Assembly (NCBI GenBank): GCA_019186985.1
Contig: JABARQ010000015.1
Span: forward strand, 29,096 to 93,095
Direction: 5' to 3'
Length of the DNA stretch: 64,000 nt
DNA from: Prosthecobacter sp.
GTDB lineage: Bacteria > Verrucomicrobiota > Verrucomicrobiia > Verrucomicrobiales > Verrucomicrobiaceae
Shown: positions 9,401 to 24,400 of the stretch, in pieces
Position numbering within the stretch: position 1 is the stretch's first letter
How the letters are laid out: the number at the start of each line of letters is the position of its first letter
Notes under the pieces: model-generated
What the model saw: only the letters and a program-made list of their open reading frames with translations
What the model was told of the DNA's origin: nothing
Databases searched by the model: none
Program-made: the position numbers and the translations under genes

Positions 9401-12400
9401 GCTGCCGCCGGCGTTCTGGGCACGGACCTGGAAGCTGCCCTTGGTTGCCGAGCTGGCGACCAGGGTGAAGGTGGCCGTGACACCTGCGCCCGCCGGAATC
9501 CGGTCGGTCGGATTGTAGGTGACCGTGTAGAGGTCGCTGGAAAGCGGCGCGCCGTCGCGAACCAGGGCAAAATCGATCACAGACGGCGGCACGGTGTTTG
9601 CATCAGCCCTGCAGGTGATGGTGAAGGTCACGCCCGGCTCGAGGGTGCCTGTCGCAGGCGAACGGGTGGGTGCCTGGGGAATCGTCGGCGGCGTCGGCAG
9701 GCTGGAGGCGCCTTCCTGGGTGACCACCAGCAGCACGCCAAGGGTGTTCAGCAGGCTGGTGTCCCAGCGGAAGTTGCCGCCCAGTTCAAACAGGGTCAGG
9801 TCAGTGCCGGCCTCGGTGCCGGTGCGGATCGTGTCACCCACGTTGACCTGGCCCAGGACGCCGTTCGTGCCGTTGGCTCCTGCCTTGAGCAGGTGGAACA
9901 CGTCGCCGGCACGCGGGGTGTAGCCTTCGTTGATCAGGGTGATCTTGGAACCCGAAACAAAGGTCAGGGTGCCCGGGCCGGTGAGGCTGGTGACATTGAT
10001 CATGTCATGCTGCTCCGAGGTGACGAGGTCACTCAGCGCGTGGGAGAACTCGTCGGAGGCGAGACCATTCCTCCAGGAGATGTAATTGCTGTCGCTCACG
10101 TCCACCGAGCCTGGGGCGTTGTAAGTGGGAAGACGCACCTGGAGAAGCGCCTCAGCCCCGGCCTGGAAGATGGCATTGCCGCTGACGTTGAGGGTGCCGA
10201 CATCGCGGCCGGACATGTCGCCGGGGGCGACGAACGCACCGGACTGGACATTCAGTGCGTTAAGGGCGGCTCCGCCCTGGATCCAGCCTGTTCCGGCGAG
10301 GGTGGCCCCCGCCTTCACCGTCGTGCCAAGGGCGTTGATGCCTCCTGTGTCACCAATGCCGCCACGCCCCACCTGGAGGATGCCGGCATTCACCACCGTG
10401 GTGCCGGTGTAATCATTGTCATGGGTCAGGACCGCCCATCCAACCCCGTCCTTCACCAGGTTCAGGGCGCTGCCGGAGAGATGTGAATTGGTGCCGACGG
10501 CGAAGAACTGGCTGTTGGGCACGCCGTCACGGAACAGGGCGTCCCAGGACGCCTCGAAGGTGGAAGGCGTGCTCTGATGGATGGTCAGCGTGCCCATGAC
10601 CGATGCGGCATTCTCGATGATCTCCGTCCCGCCGTTCGTGGAGGCTCCGACCGTTCCGACATTGCCCGTGAAGGGGCCGTTGCCTCCGGCGGTGACAAGG
10701 TTGCCGATGGTGACGCTCCTGCCCCCGGACTGAAGGATGGAGTTGTAGTTCATCGTCACGTCATTGGCCGCCGTCAGGGCCTGGTTGTGGCCGAAGCGCA
10801 GGATCGTGGTCTTGTCGAAGTCGTTGGTGAGGTTGGCGCTGATGGAAATGTCGCCCGTCCAGGCGCTGTTGTTGCCGTTGAGGACGAGGTAGCCGGCCAT
10901 GCGTCCGTTGGCGTTGTCGTTGGCCGCACCCGCGCCCGGGCCGGAGGAATCGCTGACCTGGATGTTGATGTTGCCGCTGGTGACCGCACCGTCACGCAGG
11001 CTGCCGTTCAGGTTCAGCACCGTCTGCTCGCCGCCGCTCGAGATGCCGCCGTCCTGGATGAGCAGGGCGAGGCTGTCGTTGAGGGTGATGTTGCCGTCAA
11101 AGGACACCCGGCTGCCGTTGGAGGTGTTGTCCACGCCGAGACGCTTCGTCTGTGCCGGGTTGTAGGCCACATCGATGTCATGCTTGATGTCGAACACCCA
11201 GTTGTGAATGCCGTCCGGATTGTTGATCATCAGCTGGGCCACGCCTCCACGGTCGGCATCTCCAAGCTTGATGGTCTTGCCATTGAGATAGCCGGTGCCG
11301 AGCGCATCGCCCTGGTTGGAGGCGTAGACGGTGCCCTGTTTGATCACAAGCCCCCCGCGCCACTCCATGCTGTTGCCGCGGAACTCGAGCTGTCCGAGAC
11401 CGTCCTTGACGATGTCCCCGGAGCCCATGATGTAGCCCTGGCCGTTCGTGAACCGGACGATGCTGACGTTGGCGGCGTTGACCGTGGGCAGGGCGTTGAT
11501 GTTGGTCAGGGCACCGACGTCAAAGGTGGTGGTGCCTGCGAAGTTGATGGCTCCGAAGAGGTTGAGCGGGCGGCGGCTGCCCAGGTTGAGCTGCCCGTCA
11601 AGGGAGGCGGGCAGGCCGAGGTTGGCGTTGATGTCGAGCAGGCCGCTGTAAGTGAAGGTGTTGTTGCCCTCGAAGGTCAGGAACTCCTCGATGTTCCAGT
11701 CACCACCATTGTTGCCGTTGCCGAGGAAGGCCTGGAAGCTAGTGCCCTGGCGGAAGACGGTGCCGTCGGCCCAGGAGCGGTTGGTGCCAAGGATGGTCGT
11801 GGTTCCCGTGTTGTTGTTGCCGGGATCGGCGACATCCGCCATGACCACCAGCGACCCCTGCCGGATGTCCAGCAGGCCCTGGAAGCTGCCGTTGTAAGCG
11901 TTGCCTCCGCTCATGAATGTCAGGGTACCCGGACCCGTCTTGATCAGGTCACCCCGGAACTGGTCTTCAGAAACGAGCGCTGGCTGGGCGACACTGATCG
12001 CATTGCCAAGAATCAGGTTGCCGTCCGGCCTGGCCACCTCGATGACGCCGCCATTGCCCTGCACGGTGACACCGCGGTTGCCCAGGCTTTCGATGCCGCC
12101 GGTCCAGCGCAGAGTACCGCCGTTCAGGGTGAGCTGCGAGTTGGTGTTCGATGTCGGGTTCGTCCCCAGGGCCGAGGTGGAGGCGACCTCAAGCACGGCT
12201 CCGTTGACGTAGGTGGTGCCCGTGTAGGTGTTGGCCCCGGTAAGCTTGACCGTGCCCGTCGTGTTGAACTGGGAGGGCAGCGTGGTGGATGGACCGGCGA
12301 TCGTGAGGGATCCCGTGCCCGTGATCACGGCGCCGATGGTCAGGTTGCCCTGGCCGTATTGATGAACCACCAGGTCGGTCGAGTTGCTGATCGTGCCGTT

Positions 12401-15400
12401 GGCGATGGTCTTGCTGGCAGCCCCTGTGGCCGTGCTTGCCAGAATGCCCCCCGCCACGCCGTCGCCGGCGATGGTGAGGGTGTTTCCGCCCAGCGAAACG
12501 AAGCTGTCGCTCATCGTGTCAAAACGGAGCGTGTTGATGCTCAGGCTCCCGCCAAGGGTGCCGCCGAAGCCCGCCCCGCCGTTTTCACTCACATTCTGCC
12601 CGGCCGCCCAGGTTGCGACATTGTTGTTCAGCTCGGCGCCAGAGCGCAGTGCCGTGGCCGTGGTGACACGGTTGCTGGTGTTCACCCTGGCAAAGTCGAG
12701 GGCGGTGCGGCTGGCGTTGCCATAGGTCGCCCAGGAGATGATCCGGTCACGCACCAGGGCGGTGCTGGTGCCGAACTGAAGGTTGATGGCTGCCGTGCCG
12801 CCGGCGGCCTGGTTTTCGATGAAGGACACGGCGGCGCCGGCGGTCCTGGTGATCACCCCGTTGGTGGCATTGGTGTTGCCCAGGTTGATGGTCAGGCTCT
12901 GGGCCGCCATGGTGCGGGCCTCGATCTCCGAGACGCCCGCCGTGAAGGCGACCGTGCGCACGGCGGCCGTGTCGGTGCTGTAGTTGGCCGTGAAGGCGGC
13001 GTTGGTCCTGCCCAGGCTCACCATGCTGCCGCCTCGGAAGGTGAAGTTGCCGGCAGCGCCAAGTCGCGCCACGTTGGCCCCGTTGTGGTCGATCGTGAGA
13101 GTACCGCCGCCCAGCTCAAAGCTGCCAACGTCGCCCGCTGTCGCCAGACTGGCGTTCATGAGGACGACATTTCCCCGTCCGGTCTTGAGGATGCTCTGGG
13201 TGCTTCCGCTCAGGCGCATGTTGAGGTTCACCGTTCCCCCGGCCATGGCATACAGCCTCGCCTGCTTGGCAAGGGTCAACGTGCCGTTGCCGGTGCCGTA
13301 GGAGACCGATCCCGTTTCATTGATGCCGCCCATGTAGGTGGTGTTGCCGGAATTGATCGTCCAGCTGGTCATGTTGAAGGACTGTCCGGAGACACCGTTT
13401 GCCCCAGGCTGGCCGAGGAAGATGGCGGTGTTGCCTGCGCCGCCGATGTTGAAGCCATGCTGAGTGGTGTTGCCGTTGGTCGCCTGCACCCCGTTGGAGT
13501 CCCCCCCGGCAATGCGGCTGATGGCCGTGTTGGTCCAGAAGCCCGTGCCATCGTTGCCTGCGGCGGAAGGGTCATAGCTGATGTAGAGCACGCCCTGGTC
13601 CAGCAGCAGCCTGCCGGCGGCGTTGGTCTGCCTTTCCATGATCACATTGAGGTCATTGTTCCCCGTGACAGTGAAGCGGAACACCTCATTCTGATTGGTG
13701 ACCGTGCTTCCAACCGCCGGCCCTGTGGAAAGGACCGTTCCCGTTGGATAGGACGCCACAACTCCGGAAACCGGAATGGCGTTGCCATTGGCATCCAGCC
13801 GGTCGCCAAGCTGGCCGCGCAGGATGACGAAAGCGTTGGCGGAACCACTGAGGTTCAAAATCCTGGAGGAGCTGGCCACCGTGTCATTGACGATCGGCGT
13901 CGATCCGCCGGTGATGTTGCCGTCGACGATCAGGACCGAGTTGCCGCCGGAGGCGGACATGAGCGGAATAAACACGGCCTGACCGGCGGCGTCGACATTG
14001 TCGACGGTGATGTTGCCGTAGAGGTAGTTCAGGTCATTGCTGGAGTTCATCACAATCTGGTTGCCCGTAAGGGGGCCGACCAGGATGTCCTTCCTTGCCC
14101 CGGGGGCCCCCACGACGATGCCGTTGCCGGTGAGCAGCTGACCGCTGCCCGTGATGTAAATGTGGTTGCCAGGACCGCCGGCACCGGCAGCAGAGCGACC
14201 ATTGCGCAGGAGCAGGTTGCCCTCGCCCACGTAGGTGACGCCTGTGTAGGTGTTGTAGCCGTCAAGCACGACCTGGCCGATGCCTGTCTTGGTCAGGCCG
14301 CCGGAGCCGGTGATGTCCGAGCGGATGTTAAAGCTGTTGCCGACCTGGACGGTGCCATCCGTGAAGCGAACCACCGCGTTCTGGTTGTTGATGATCGCCT
14401 CACGCGAGCCAAAGGCCAGGGTGCCGCCGGCGATCACCGTGTCATTGATGAACGCATTGTTGCCGTTGGTGCTGTCGCCCATGGCGAAGTAGGCGCTTGA
14501 CACCATGCCCGAGGCGACCGTCAGGCGGCCGTCAATGAAGAGGTTGGTGACATAGGGCGTGCTGTAGCTGGTCAGGGTGGTGCCGTTGTTGATGGCAGCG
14601 GCGGTCCCGACATTGTCACCCCTGCTGTCTGAAAGCGGGCCGAAACGCAGCGAGTTCACCGTCATGTCCTGCCGGACGATGGCGTTGACCACGTTCAGGT
14701 TGACGTTCTGACCGGCGCCGTTCAAGGCATCCAGGACACCATCCGCAGGCGTGTAATACTCCGAATCATCCAGCGGTCGGAGATAGCCTCCTTCGAGGGT
14801 CATGAAATGGCTGCCGGTGGCATACTGCAGGTTTCTGCCCTGGTTGTACAGGTCGGAGGCGTTGGCATTGTTATAGCCAAGGTCGCGCAGGTCGGCGAGG
14901 TAGGTGTGCGGCATGATGCCGCCGAACACACCGGCCACGACGGCCTTGTTCGTGGCGCTGGTGCCGGAGCCGTACTGGGAGATGCCCGTGGTGCTGTTCA
15001 GGAGCACCCTCACGCTGTCCACACCCTCGGAAGGCTCGGCACTCCCGAAGGTTGAGGTCGCGTCCAGGTTGCGGATGCGGAGCACGGCGCCGGGGCTGCG
15101 CTCGATCCTGCCGATCGTCAGCGTCATCGGCTGGCCGGCCCCATCCAGCGGCCAGAGGTCGATCATGTTGGTGCTCGAGGCGACCCGGACCGCAGCACCG
15201 GCCTCCGTGGCGATCTTCTCGGTGTTGGGCGCCGTGCCGCCATGGATCCGCAGCCAGCCGTTGTTCATGTTGAAGGTGCCGGCATCGTTGATGCGGTTGT
15301 TGTTGTTTCCACCGACAACGTTTGAGGTGGCATCAAGGCGTCCGGTGTTGTCCAGGGTCAGCATGCCGCGCCGCTGAAGATTGATCGCCGACACGCCAGA

Positions 15401-18400
15401 AAGCTGGGCGTTCACCCCGGTCAGCGTCACCCCCCATTCCGCCCAGCCTTCGGCCTCGCCGTAGGTCTGGTAGTTCACCCCGTTGATGGCAACCGTGTTG
15501 CTCTGCCAGTCGACCGCCGCGGTTCCGTGACGGAGGATGTTCATCTCACCGGTGAAGGTGTTGTTGTTGGTCAGGCGCAGTTCGCGGTAGCCGGTCTTCG
15601 TGAAACCGCCGGCACCGGTGATCTGCCCGCCGACGATCAGCTTCGACTGGATGGATCCTGTAAGGTTGCCCTGCTCGACAATCGAAACATCAAAGCCTGA
15701 TCCAGAAGCATCAATGTGGAAGATGTTCCTGGCGGCCTCACCGAGCACCGTGATGTTGCCGTCCAGGTAGGTCCTTGGGTTGGGAAGGGTGTCGTTGCCG
15801 AAGTCGATGTAGTTTGCCCCGCCTCCGCGCAGGTCGGCGGCCCCTCCCCTGGCGACCACGCCGTTCATGGTGATGGGCACCGAGTGATGGACGTTGAAGT
15901 TGCGGTAAAGGTTCAGCCTGGCGCCGACATTGGGGCTGTTGCCCGAAGCGGGGGTCGTGTAATCCGTGAAGGTGGCCCCGGCATAGGCGATCTCAATGCC
16001 ACCGGTCACGTCGGCGGCGCCGATGCCGCCCCAAAGGCCCGCGGAATTCACCGGAGCGTCCATTTCAAGTCGGAGGATGCCTTCCTGGACGGTGATCTTG
16101 CCAAGGGCGGAGGTGAAGGTGGGCTGGTGAAGCACCACGCCGCCGCCCTGGCTGGCTCCCTTCACCGTCAGTTCGTGGCCGTTGCCGGCAAGGGTCGGGA
16201 AAACGCGCGTGAAGTTGCCATCAAGCGTGGAGCCCGTGTTGGTGTTGATGTCGTACGAAGCCAGGTCCAGCCTCGACCCGTTGGCAAATCCACCGCCGCT
16301 GAGCGTGGCGTTGCCGCTGAAGACAAGGTGCGAGAAGGTGCCCGTTCCGGAGGTGTTGCGCAGGGCGCCCGTGCCGTTGACCCCGGAACCCTGGACTTCG
16401 ATGAACTTGCGGAACGGGTCCGAGTCATCGACATAAGCCGTGGCCTGGCCCCTCAGGTCAAGGGTGGCGCCTGAGGCCACCGTGACCCTGCTGGCAAAGC
16501 CGGAGGCACCGAGCGCGCGTGCGTTGCCGACACGGATTTCGCCCGCGTTAAGCAGGATCTGCCCCCGGAGGGTGGCATCCGCATTGGCAGCCGTGAAGCC
16601 GTCGAGCACGCCCGAGAAATTGCTGGCGCTGAGGGTCAGGATGCCATTGCCGTTCTTGGTGAAGCCGTTCCCGGCGTCGATCAGGCCGGAGACCGTCAGG
16701 GCTGAACCTGCGGGCAGGTTGATGACGGCCCCTGCCGGGGTGCTGTTGGCCAGCGTCATCCTGCCGCTGATGGTCGCCCCGGTGGCGGCCGCAAGCAGGG
16801 CGATGGTCGAGTTCTGATTCATGGTGATCAGCTCACCCGTGCTGCGGTTGTCATTGATCTGGAGCGTTCCGCCGGCGTTGATCGTGGTCCGGCCGCGGTT
16901 GGAACCGAGGGCGTTGTTGTTGCCCGAAATCTGGAGCACCCCGCCGCTGATGACAATCTCACCCGCGAAGCTGCCGCTGTCAGACGAGAGCAGCACGGGC
17001 TTGAGGTTGCCCGCCGCGAGGGTGATGGTTCCTCCGCCCTGGACAACGCCAAGCGTCTGAAGCGCGGTGTCCGACGAGAGGAATGTCAGAGCGGCCCCCT
17101 GGCTCATGTTGACGGGCAGGGCGGTGCTGCCACCCAGGGTCGCGGCGGTGGCCGTGCTGGGCGCGGCGGCCGTGCCGCCCACCTGGATCTCGCCCTCATT
17201 GATGTTGACGGCGCCGGTCTGGGTGTTGATCGCGTTGAGGAAGACCTTGCCGGCACCCGACTTGGTGATCTGATGGGCGCTGGTGTTGTTCTGGATCACC
17301 GAGTTGATCTGCAGATGACCGCTGATGTTGTGCTGGTGAAGGATGACAGCGTCCAGGCTGGCGGCGGCGGAGTTGTTCTGGATGGCGTTGCCCGTGATGA
17401 TCACATGATTGGCGCCGACGTTTGGCGTCACCAGGATGCCTGCGCCTTCCAGGGACAGCAGCCCGCCGAGGGTCAGCGTCGTTGCCTGATTCTGGTTAAA
17501 CCTGAGCGTGAAGGCGGTGGCTGCGCCCGAGGTCGACGGGGCAGCGCCGGAAACATCCGTGTTGCTGCCGGAAGTGTAGCTGTTTGAAGCATACAAGTTG
17601 CTGGCGAGGGCGGTGATCTTGATGTCGCTGCCGGTGTTCGACGTCACAGCCCAGCTGGTCTTGCCGACGGTGGCATAGGCCCCCACGGCAGCCCCGGCCG
17701 CGCCGCCGGAGGTGGCGAGAATGCCGCCGTTGACATCATTGAAGTTGTTGGTCGTCGCAATCTCGGCGGCGGAGAAGTCGATGGTTGCACCGCTTCCGGC
17801 TGCGCGCGTGATGTTTTCGAGGTTGATGGTCGCCGTGCTTCCCGCGGCACGCCGGATTTCACTGGCCCCCTGGGAAAGCGTCAGGCTGCCGATCTGCTCA
17901 ACATAGTTGTTGCCACCGCCAACCAGGTTGATGGCTCCCCCTGTCGTGCCAAAGATGTTGGTCTGTCCGGAGACGTTGTCATCCACGCCGGGGAGGGTCA
18001 GCACACCGGCTGTTCCCAGGGTCAGCGCAGCACCGTCGGGAAGCTTGCTGTTTTCACCCGTGGCATAGTTCAGTTCCAGCGTGCCACCCCGGACCTGCAC
18101 GGCCCCGGTCCAGCCTGCCGTGTTGGCACCGGAAAGCACCAGGGTGCCGGCGCCAGACTTGATCAGCGTGCCGGACCCCGTCACGGAGGAGGCCGCGTTG
18201 CTCAGGTTCAGCGAGGCGCCACTGTCAACGGCAACGCCCATGTTCGCCGTCAGCGTGACCAGGCCAGAAAGGGTGTTCGAACCGCTGCGCACCTGGATGC
18301 CACCGCTGGCCGTGGAGTTGGTGATGTTGTTGGCCATCGAGATGCCGCCCGCACCACCGCGGATTTCAAGACCGACACCGCCGCCGCCGTTGATCGTCAC

Positions 18401-21400
18401 CAATCCCGTGCCAAGGGCCGAACCATGGCTTACGGCCAGGGTTCCGGCCGTGATGGTGGTGCCGCCTGAATAGGTGTTGTTGTTGCTCAGGATCCACAAG
18501 CCGCCCTCGATCTTGGAGAGGCTGGTGATGTCAGCCCCATTGTCCGTCAGCCTTGGGGCCATGAGGTTGTCAGCAATCGTCGCGCCACGAAGCACCAGCG
18601 TGCGGTTGCCCGAACCCGTGAATGCAACGTCGCCCGTGTTGGTGAACTCAATCTTGGGAGCCGCAGTGCCCCCGATCACCGTGCCGTCGGCCCAGATGTT
18701 CGCAGCGCTGGTGCCGGCCCCGATGGTGAAGAGCCTGTCCGTGGACTGATCGGCGAAGCCAAGCCAGCGAAGGCCGCCTCCGCCCGTGCCGGTGTTCAGC
18801 ACCAGGTTGGCGGCGTCCGCCGCAGCCGAACCAATGCCGCTTGCCTGCCCTGCGTTGGCCAGATGGTAGACGTCAATGCGGTTGGCGACCAGGTTGGTGC
18901 CGTTGGTTGTGATGGTGGTTGGCCCGGTGTAGGTGTTCCTGTTGGGCAGGATCGACACGCGTGCATTGGTGTCGTTGTTCGTGCGGGTGAGCCCGCCCCC
19001 CCCGCTGATGATGCCCGAGTAGGTCTGGTTGGCGTTCCGGACGGTGAGGATGGCATTTTCATCCAGGATGACACCCGTGCCAACGGCGCCGGCCAGCCCG
19101 CCGATGGTTTCGCTGCCACGAAGCCTGAACGTCGCCACGCCGACGGACGAGCCGTCGGAGCCGGCGTTGGCCAGGCTGACGATGGAATCATCTCCAATCG
19201 ATCCGACATGGGCGTTGGCAGGAGTCCCGCCTCCGTCGAAGCTGGCTCCACCGGCCACCTCCAGGGTTCCGCGGTTGACCGTGACGGTGCCGGTCATGGT
19301 GTTCGTCGTGGAGTTCAGCACCCATTTGCCCGGGCCGTCCTTCTGAATGCCAACAACCGCCGCACCGGCCCCCTTCGAGATGACCCCGTTGATGATGTTG
19401 TCCCCGGTGTTCGTGCCGTCCAGAATCCAGCTGCGGTTGCCGTCGGCACCGGAGGTCAGGCTGCCATTGATCACCACTGTCTTCGTGCCGTTGTTACTGA
19501 TGCGTCCACTGCCTGGATTGGTCGTGCTGCTGAAGCTCTGGGTGAACGAAATGTTGGAGCCGAGGTTGAGCACGCCGGGGTTCGGGTCATTGAAGATGAT
19601 GCTGCCGGTGGAAGCCGCTCCGCCACCTGCGCCCAGGCCGTCGCCGCCACCGGTGAAGGCATAGCGACGTCCGTTGAAATCATTGGTGCCAAGATCGATG
19701 GTGCGCGCGGCGGTGAGATCGCCCATGACGCCGGTGGTGTTGGTGCCGTTGCCAAGGTTGCCGGCAAACTCAAGGGCGCCGACATTCACGGTGATGCTGC
19801 CGCTGAAGTTGTTGTTCGCGTTGGAGATGGTCCACCGGCCGTGCCCATACTGGTCGTTGTCAGCAACCTTCGGGTTGGCGACGAGCGAAAGCACCGCGCC
19901 GCCCTGGTCAATCATGCCCCGGATCTCGTTGCCCACGGTCTGGCCGTGAAGGATGAGCGTCTTGTTGGAAAGGTTGGTGATCCTGATCCTGCCGTTGCTG
20001 CCAGATGAGCTCGAATCCGAGCCGATGATGAGCGGGGCGATGGCGTTGGAGCCAATGCGCACCGTCGCCGCCTGGCTGGCATCCTCGACAACGATGGGCT
20101 GTCCGGCCTCGATGCCGCCGGGAAGCGTGCTGAAGCTCAGGGTGATCGTGTTCAGGCCGGCGTTGATGCCCGTGACCCTCGAACCTGGGGCGATGTTCGG
20201 GCCGCTGACGGCCATGTTCAGAGCCAGGCCGGTCACATCATTCAGCTTGATGACGTTGGTGGGGTCGCCGACCGCCTCCGCAAGCGTCCGGTTTTCCAGG
20301 GTGGCCGAGGCGGACAGGTTGAAGTCCCGGGTGGTGACATGCGGCGTCGTGCTGCGGCTCACATATTCCAGACGCGCCTCCTGCGGCGTGTTGCCCAGCA
20401 CACCGCCGACGCCGAGGGTGATCTCCTGGGCAAGGCCGAGGCCGCTGCCGTAGCCCAGGTCAGCAACGCGGGCCGTCGTGATCTGGGAAGTGCTGCCGAT
20501 CACCGCAGGCCCCGTCAGCGACGACGCCCCGTAGAGGCCATACCAGGCTGCTGCGTTCAACGCGGAGAAGAGCACGGTCCCGTCACCGGTGAAGTTTCCG
20601 CGCACCACATGGTTGTTGTTGCCGCTGATGCCGTTGTCGATGGTCAGCACCACGCCGGTGGGGACGGCGATGGTGGATCCCGACTGGGCGCGCAGTTCAC
20701 CGATGGTTTCAGACCGGTTGAACTGAAGCATGGCCCCGCGAAGGAGGTAGATGTTGGCGTCGTTGTTGATGCCGTCCGGCACCTGGGAGGCGTTGGCCGC
20801 ATCCGGGTCGCTGAGATAGGTGTGGTCGACGACAAGGCTGCCGCGCTGGATGTAGACCACGTTGCGGCGGTTGGTGCCGCCCGTGCTGGCGAAGTTGTTG
20901 TAGCCCTTCAGCGTGGTCGTCCCCGTGTTGCGGAAGATCGTGTTGGCGGTGGTGTTGTCCGAGTTGTTGCCAAGGAAACGGCCCCAGAGCGTGTTGCTGG
21001 CCGTACCGGCAATCTCGATGACCGAGTTGCTCACCGGCTGGAAGTTCAGCCTGTTGTCCTCGCCGTTGACGACGGGACCCGCGATGGTCAGGACGCCGCC
21101 GGGCTCGGACTGGAGAAGAGCGCGCTGGGTGAATGGATTCTGCCCGGGCTGGGAATGGCTGCCCGCCGTCAGCGTTCCCGCAATCGTCACCGACCCGAGC
21201 CCCATGCGGTGGAACAGGGCGTTGAAGGCGCCCGTGGTGCCGTTGCTCCAGGGGTTCAGCGTGATGTTGTTGTTCAATGTGACGTTGCGCAGGGTCTGGT
21301 AGCGCAGGCTCGATCCTGCGCCGCTGGACGACTGAACGATGATGGCCCCACCGCCCAGCCTGCCGTCGTAGTTCTCGCCGCCGACACGGACGTCAGCGTT

Positions 21401-24400
21401 GACGTTGAAGCTGTTTGGGTTGCCGCCGATGAAGGTTGTGCCCGCGTAGGTGTTGTTTCCGGTCACATGGATGACGTTCCGGTAGAGGGACAGGCTGCCC
21501 GAGCCGGAGATGTTGTTGGCGAGGGCAAAGTGGGTGTCGTTCATGTTCACCGTGATGGTGCCGTTGTTGGTCACGGCACCCCTGCCAAGGCTGCCGGCGG
21601 CACCGCCGCCCAGAGGAGCCCCGCCGACATAGATGTTGGTTGACGACTGCACCTGTCCAAGGACGGACTGGCTGGTGTTGAACACCATGGTGCCGGTGCC
21701 GGTCAGGGTCAGCGCAGCCCCCGGACGGGTGATGATCGGCGCGGCGAAGGTGAGAGCGCTGCCGCTGAAGTTCGAGCGCAGGGAGCTGCTTTCACCGACA
21801 AGAACCGGGGAACGGAAGAGCGCGCCGCCGGAAAGAGCCGAGAGCATGCCGCCGCGAAGGTAGATGGTCTCCACGGTGCTCAGGCCGTTGGCGCCGATGG
21901 CGAGGGTTCCGCCGGGCGCCACGGAGGTCAGGCCGGCGGTGGCCCCCAGGCCCGTGCCGCCCTGGCTGGTGGAGTTGTTCACCTGCAAGGTGCCTGAGAC
22001 CACATAAGTTCCGCCAAGGAAGGAGCTGTTGGCCCCGCTCAGCACCTCGGTCGCGCCGCTTTCCACCCGAAGCGATCCAATGCCGCTGATCTGGCTGTAA
22101 AGGTAGGAGGTCAGGTTGATGCCGTGCTTGAGGCTCAGCCAGCCGTTGTTGAGGATGGTCGAGCTGCTGCCCAGGCTGCCGGTAAACTGACTCCCGTCGC
22201 CAACCTGCAGGACACCGTCGAGAATGTTGGTCGTGCCGCTGTACTCGTTGTCCTTGACCAGCACCACCTTGCCCTTGCCGGCCTTGGTGAGGCTCAGGTC
22301 GGCCACATAGGGGTTGTAGGGGTTGTTCACCAGGGTGGTTTCCATGGTGAGGGTCCCGAGGGTGTTGTGCTGGTGGATGACCAGTTCGTTCGCGACGATG
22401 TCGCCACTGCCTCCCGAAAGGCTGGCTTTGCCGGTGAACAGGATGTCGTTGTCCCCGAAGTTCTTGGTGACCAGAATGCCTCCGGATTCAATGATGCGCA
22501 TGTCCGTATGCTCGCCGACCATGTCCACCAGGAGCAGGCTGGAGGCGGGGGCGGGGGCCGTGTTGAAGCGCAGGGAGCCCGTGTCCGAGGAGAACGAAAA
22601 ATCACCCTTCACGTCGGAACTGGCACCAATGGCCGGAGGGTTGCTGGCATTGACCGTGAGGTAGCTGATGTCCGGAAGCCCTGAGATCGTCTTAAGAAGC
22701 CCATCGGGGCTGCCCACGGCCCAGGTGGTGACCGCCGCGCCGGTCGCGCCATAGGTTGCGTAGCCACCCAGGATTCCCATGCCCAGGACCGGATCGTTTT
22801 CAGTGATCGTGGAAGCCGCCGTTCCGAAAACCTGCAGTACGCTTCCCGATTCGCTGCCCGTGCTGAGGGAACGGACGATGCTGCCGAGGTTGATCCGGCC
22901 CGCCATGCCGGGGAGCTGGGTGATGGAGCTTGCACCGGCACCGAGCCGGGTCACGGTGACATTTTCCACCACGGCGCTGGTCGAGCCACCGGCAAGCTCA
23001 AGCGTGCCGCCCATCAGGCGCAGGTTGCCGGGGATGATGTTGTTCACCCCGCCCCCGCCGTAGCTCAGGGTCATGCGCGAGCCGCCGGAAACCGTCGTGT
23101 CGCCTGTATAGCCCTGGTTCGTGCTCATCAGGAGGCGCGCACGGTTTTCGAGGATGAGCCCGCCTCCGCCGGACGACGTTCCAGACCAGCCGGCCGTGGA
23201 GGCCCCGCCCTGGGGTGCCGACGTAAGAACCAGGTTGAATCCTGCATCAAGCACCAGGTTTCCGCTGCCGCTCAGCGAACCTGTCGTGTCACTGCGGTTG
23301 ACCCGCAGCTGCGCACCGGAGCCAATCCTGACATGAACCGTGTCACCAATGCTGCCAAGGGTGCCTTCCAGGATGACCTGACCGCCATTGATGTTGAGAT
23401 TGCCCCTGTGGACGATGTTGTTGTTCACGGAGGCTGCGGAGGTGTCGGCCGTGAGCCTCCATCCATCGGCATGGGTGGCGTTCACGTTGATGGTTCCCAG
23501 ACCGCTGAGGGCGCCGTCGAAGAACCCGTTTGAGGCGGTGCCAGCGACGTTGTTGATGTTGATCACACCGCCGCCGAAGTTCAGGGTCTTGGTGCCGCCA
23601 CTGTTCAGGCTTGTCAGGGCAATGACGGTCTGGGTGGAGCCATTGAGGTTGAAAATGGCGTTGGCGTTGACTGAACCGGCCAAGCCCGCCTGAAGCCTGA
23701 GCGCGGTCGTGGCCGGAAGCTGCCCGTAACCACCTGTCCCGGAAGGCGCTCCGACCCCGGAAGAAGCACCATAAGCCCCGATGGTCAGCACGCTGTTGAC
23801 ATTGCTTGCGACACCAGCCGCCGGGCGCACAAGCGTGACCCCTTCGTAACTGGAGACCCCTCGAAGCTCAAGGGTGTTGTTCCCTTGCTTGTCGATGCCT
23901 CCCACGCCCGTCAGGGCTCCACCGTAGACATACTGCGCCGCCGTTGCCGTGCTGGTCAGCGCCAGACCGCTTCCAACATCAATCGTGCCGCCGCCTCCGG
24001 AAAGGAAGTTGCCAGTAAGCGCACCTGTGACGCCGTTTGGAAACACGCGCGTGGCACCACGGCCGCCCCCGGAAATAAAGGTAAGGCTTTCTCCCTGCGA
24101 ACTGGAGACCCCGAGGGTGAGCTTCGCCCCTGGAGCATTGGAAACCACCACGTTGGATCCCGCACCAAGTCCTTCCGTGCCGTTGGAGATCATCTCTCCC
24201 CTTTCGACCCAGACAGTGCCGTCCAAGGCGGTGGCGGCATCGTTGTTGGTCCAGGTGAAAACACCGCTCCCTTCCTTGAGGAGCAAGGAGTTCGAAGTGC
24301 CGGTGATGCGCCCCCGGTAGGTCGAATCCTGGTTGTTGGCACCAACGGCCAGGACTCCCGAACTGTTGAAACCCGTCAGGCTGACAATCGCCACGCCCGG

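Noticed and set aside
10577..14500. A 1,307-codon open frame on the plus strand, and several others of 100-400 codons, opposite the giant gene
   Set aside because: They are mirror images of GC-rich, Gly/Asn/Thr-rich codons on the minus strand. Their translations have no domain motifs and a monotonous Val/Gly/Asp composition. The minus-strand frame has clear repeats, a signal peptide and Ig domains.
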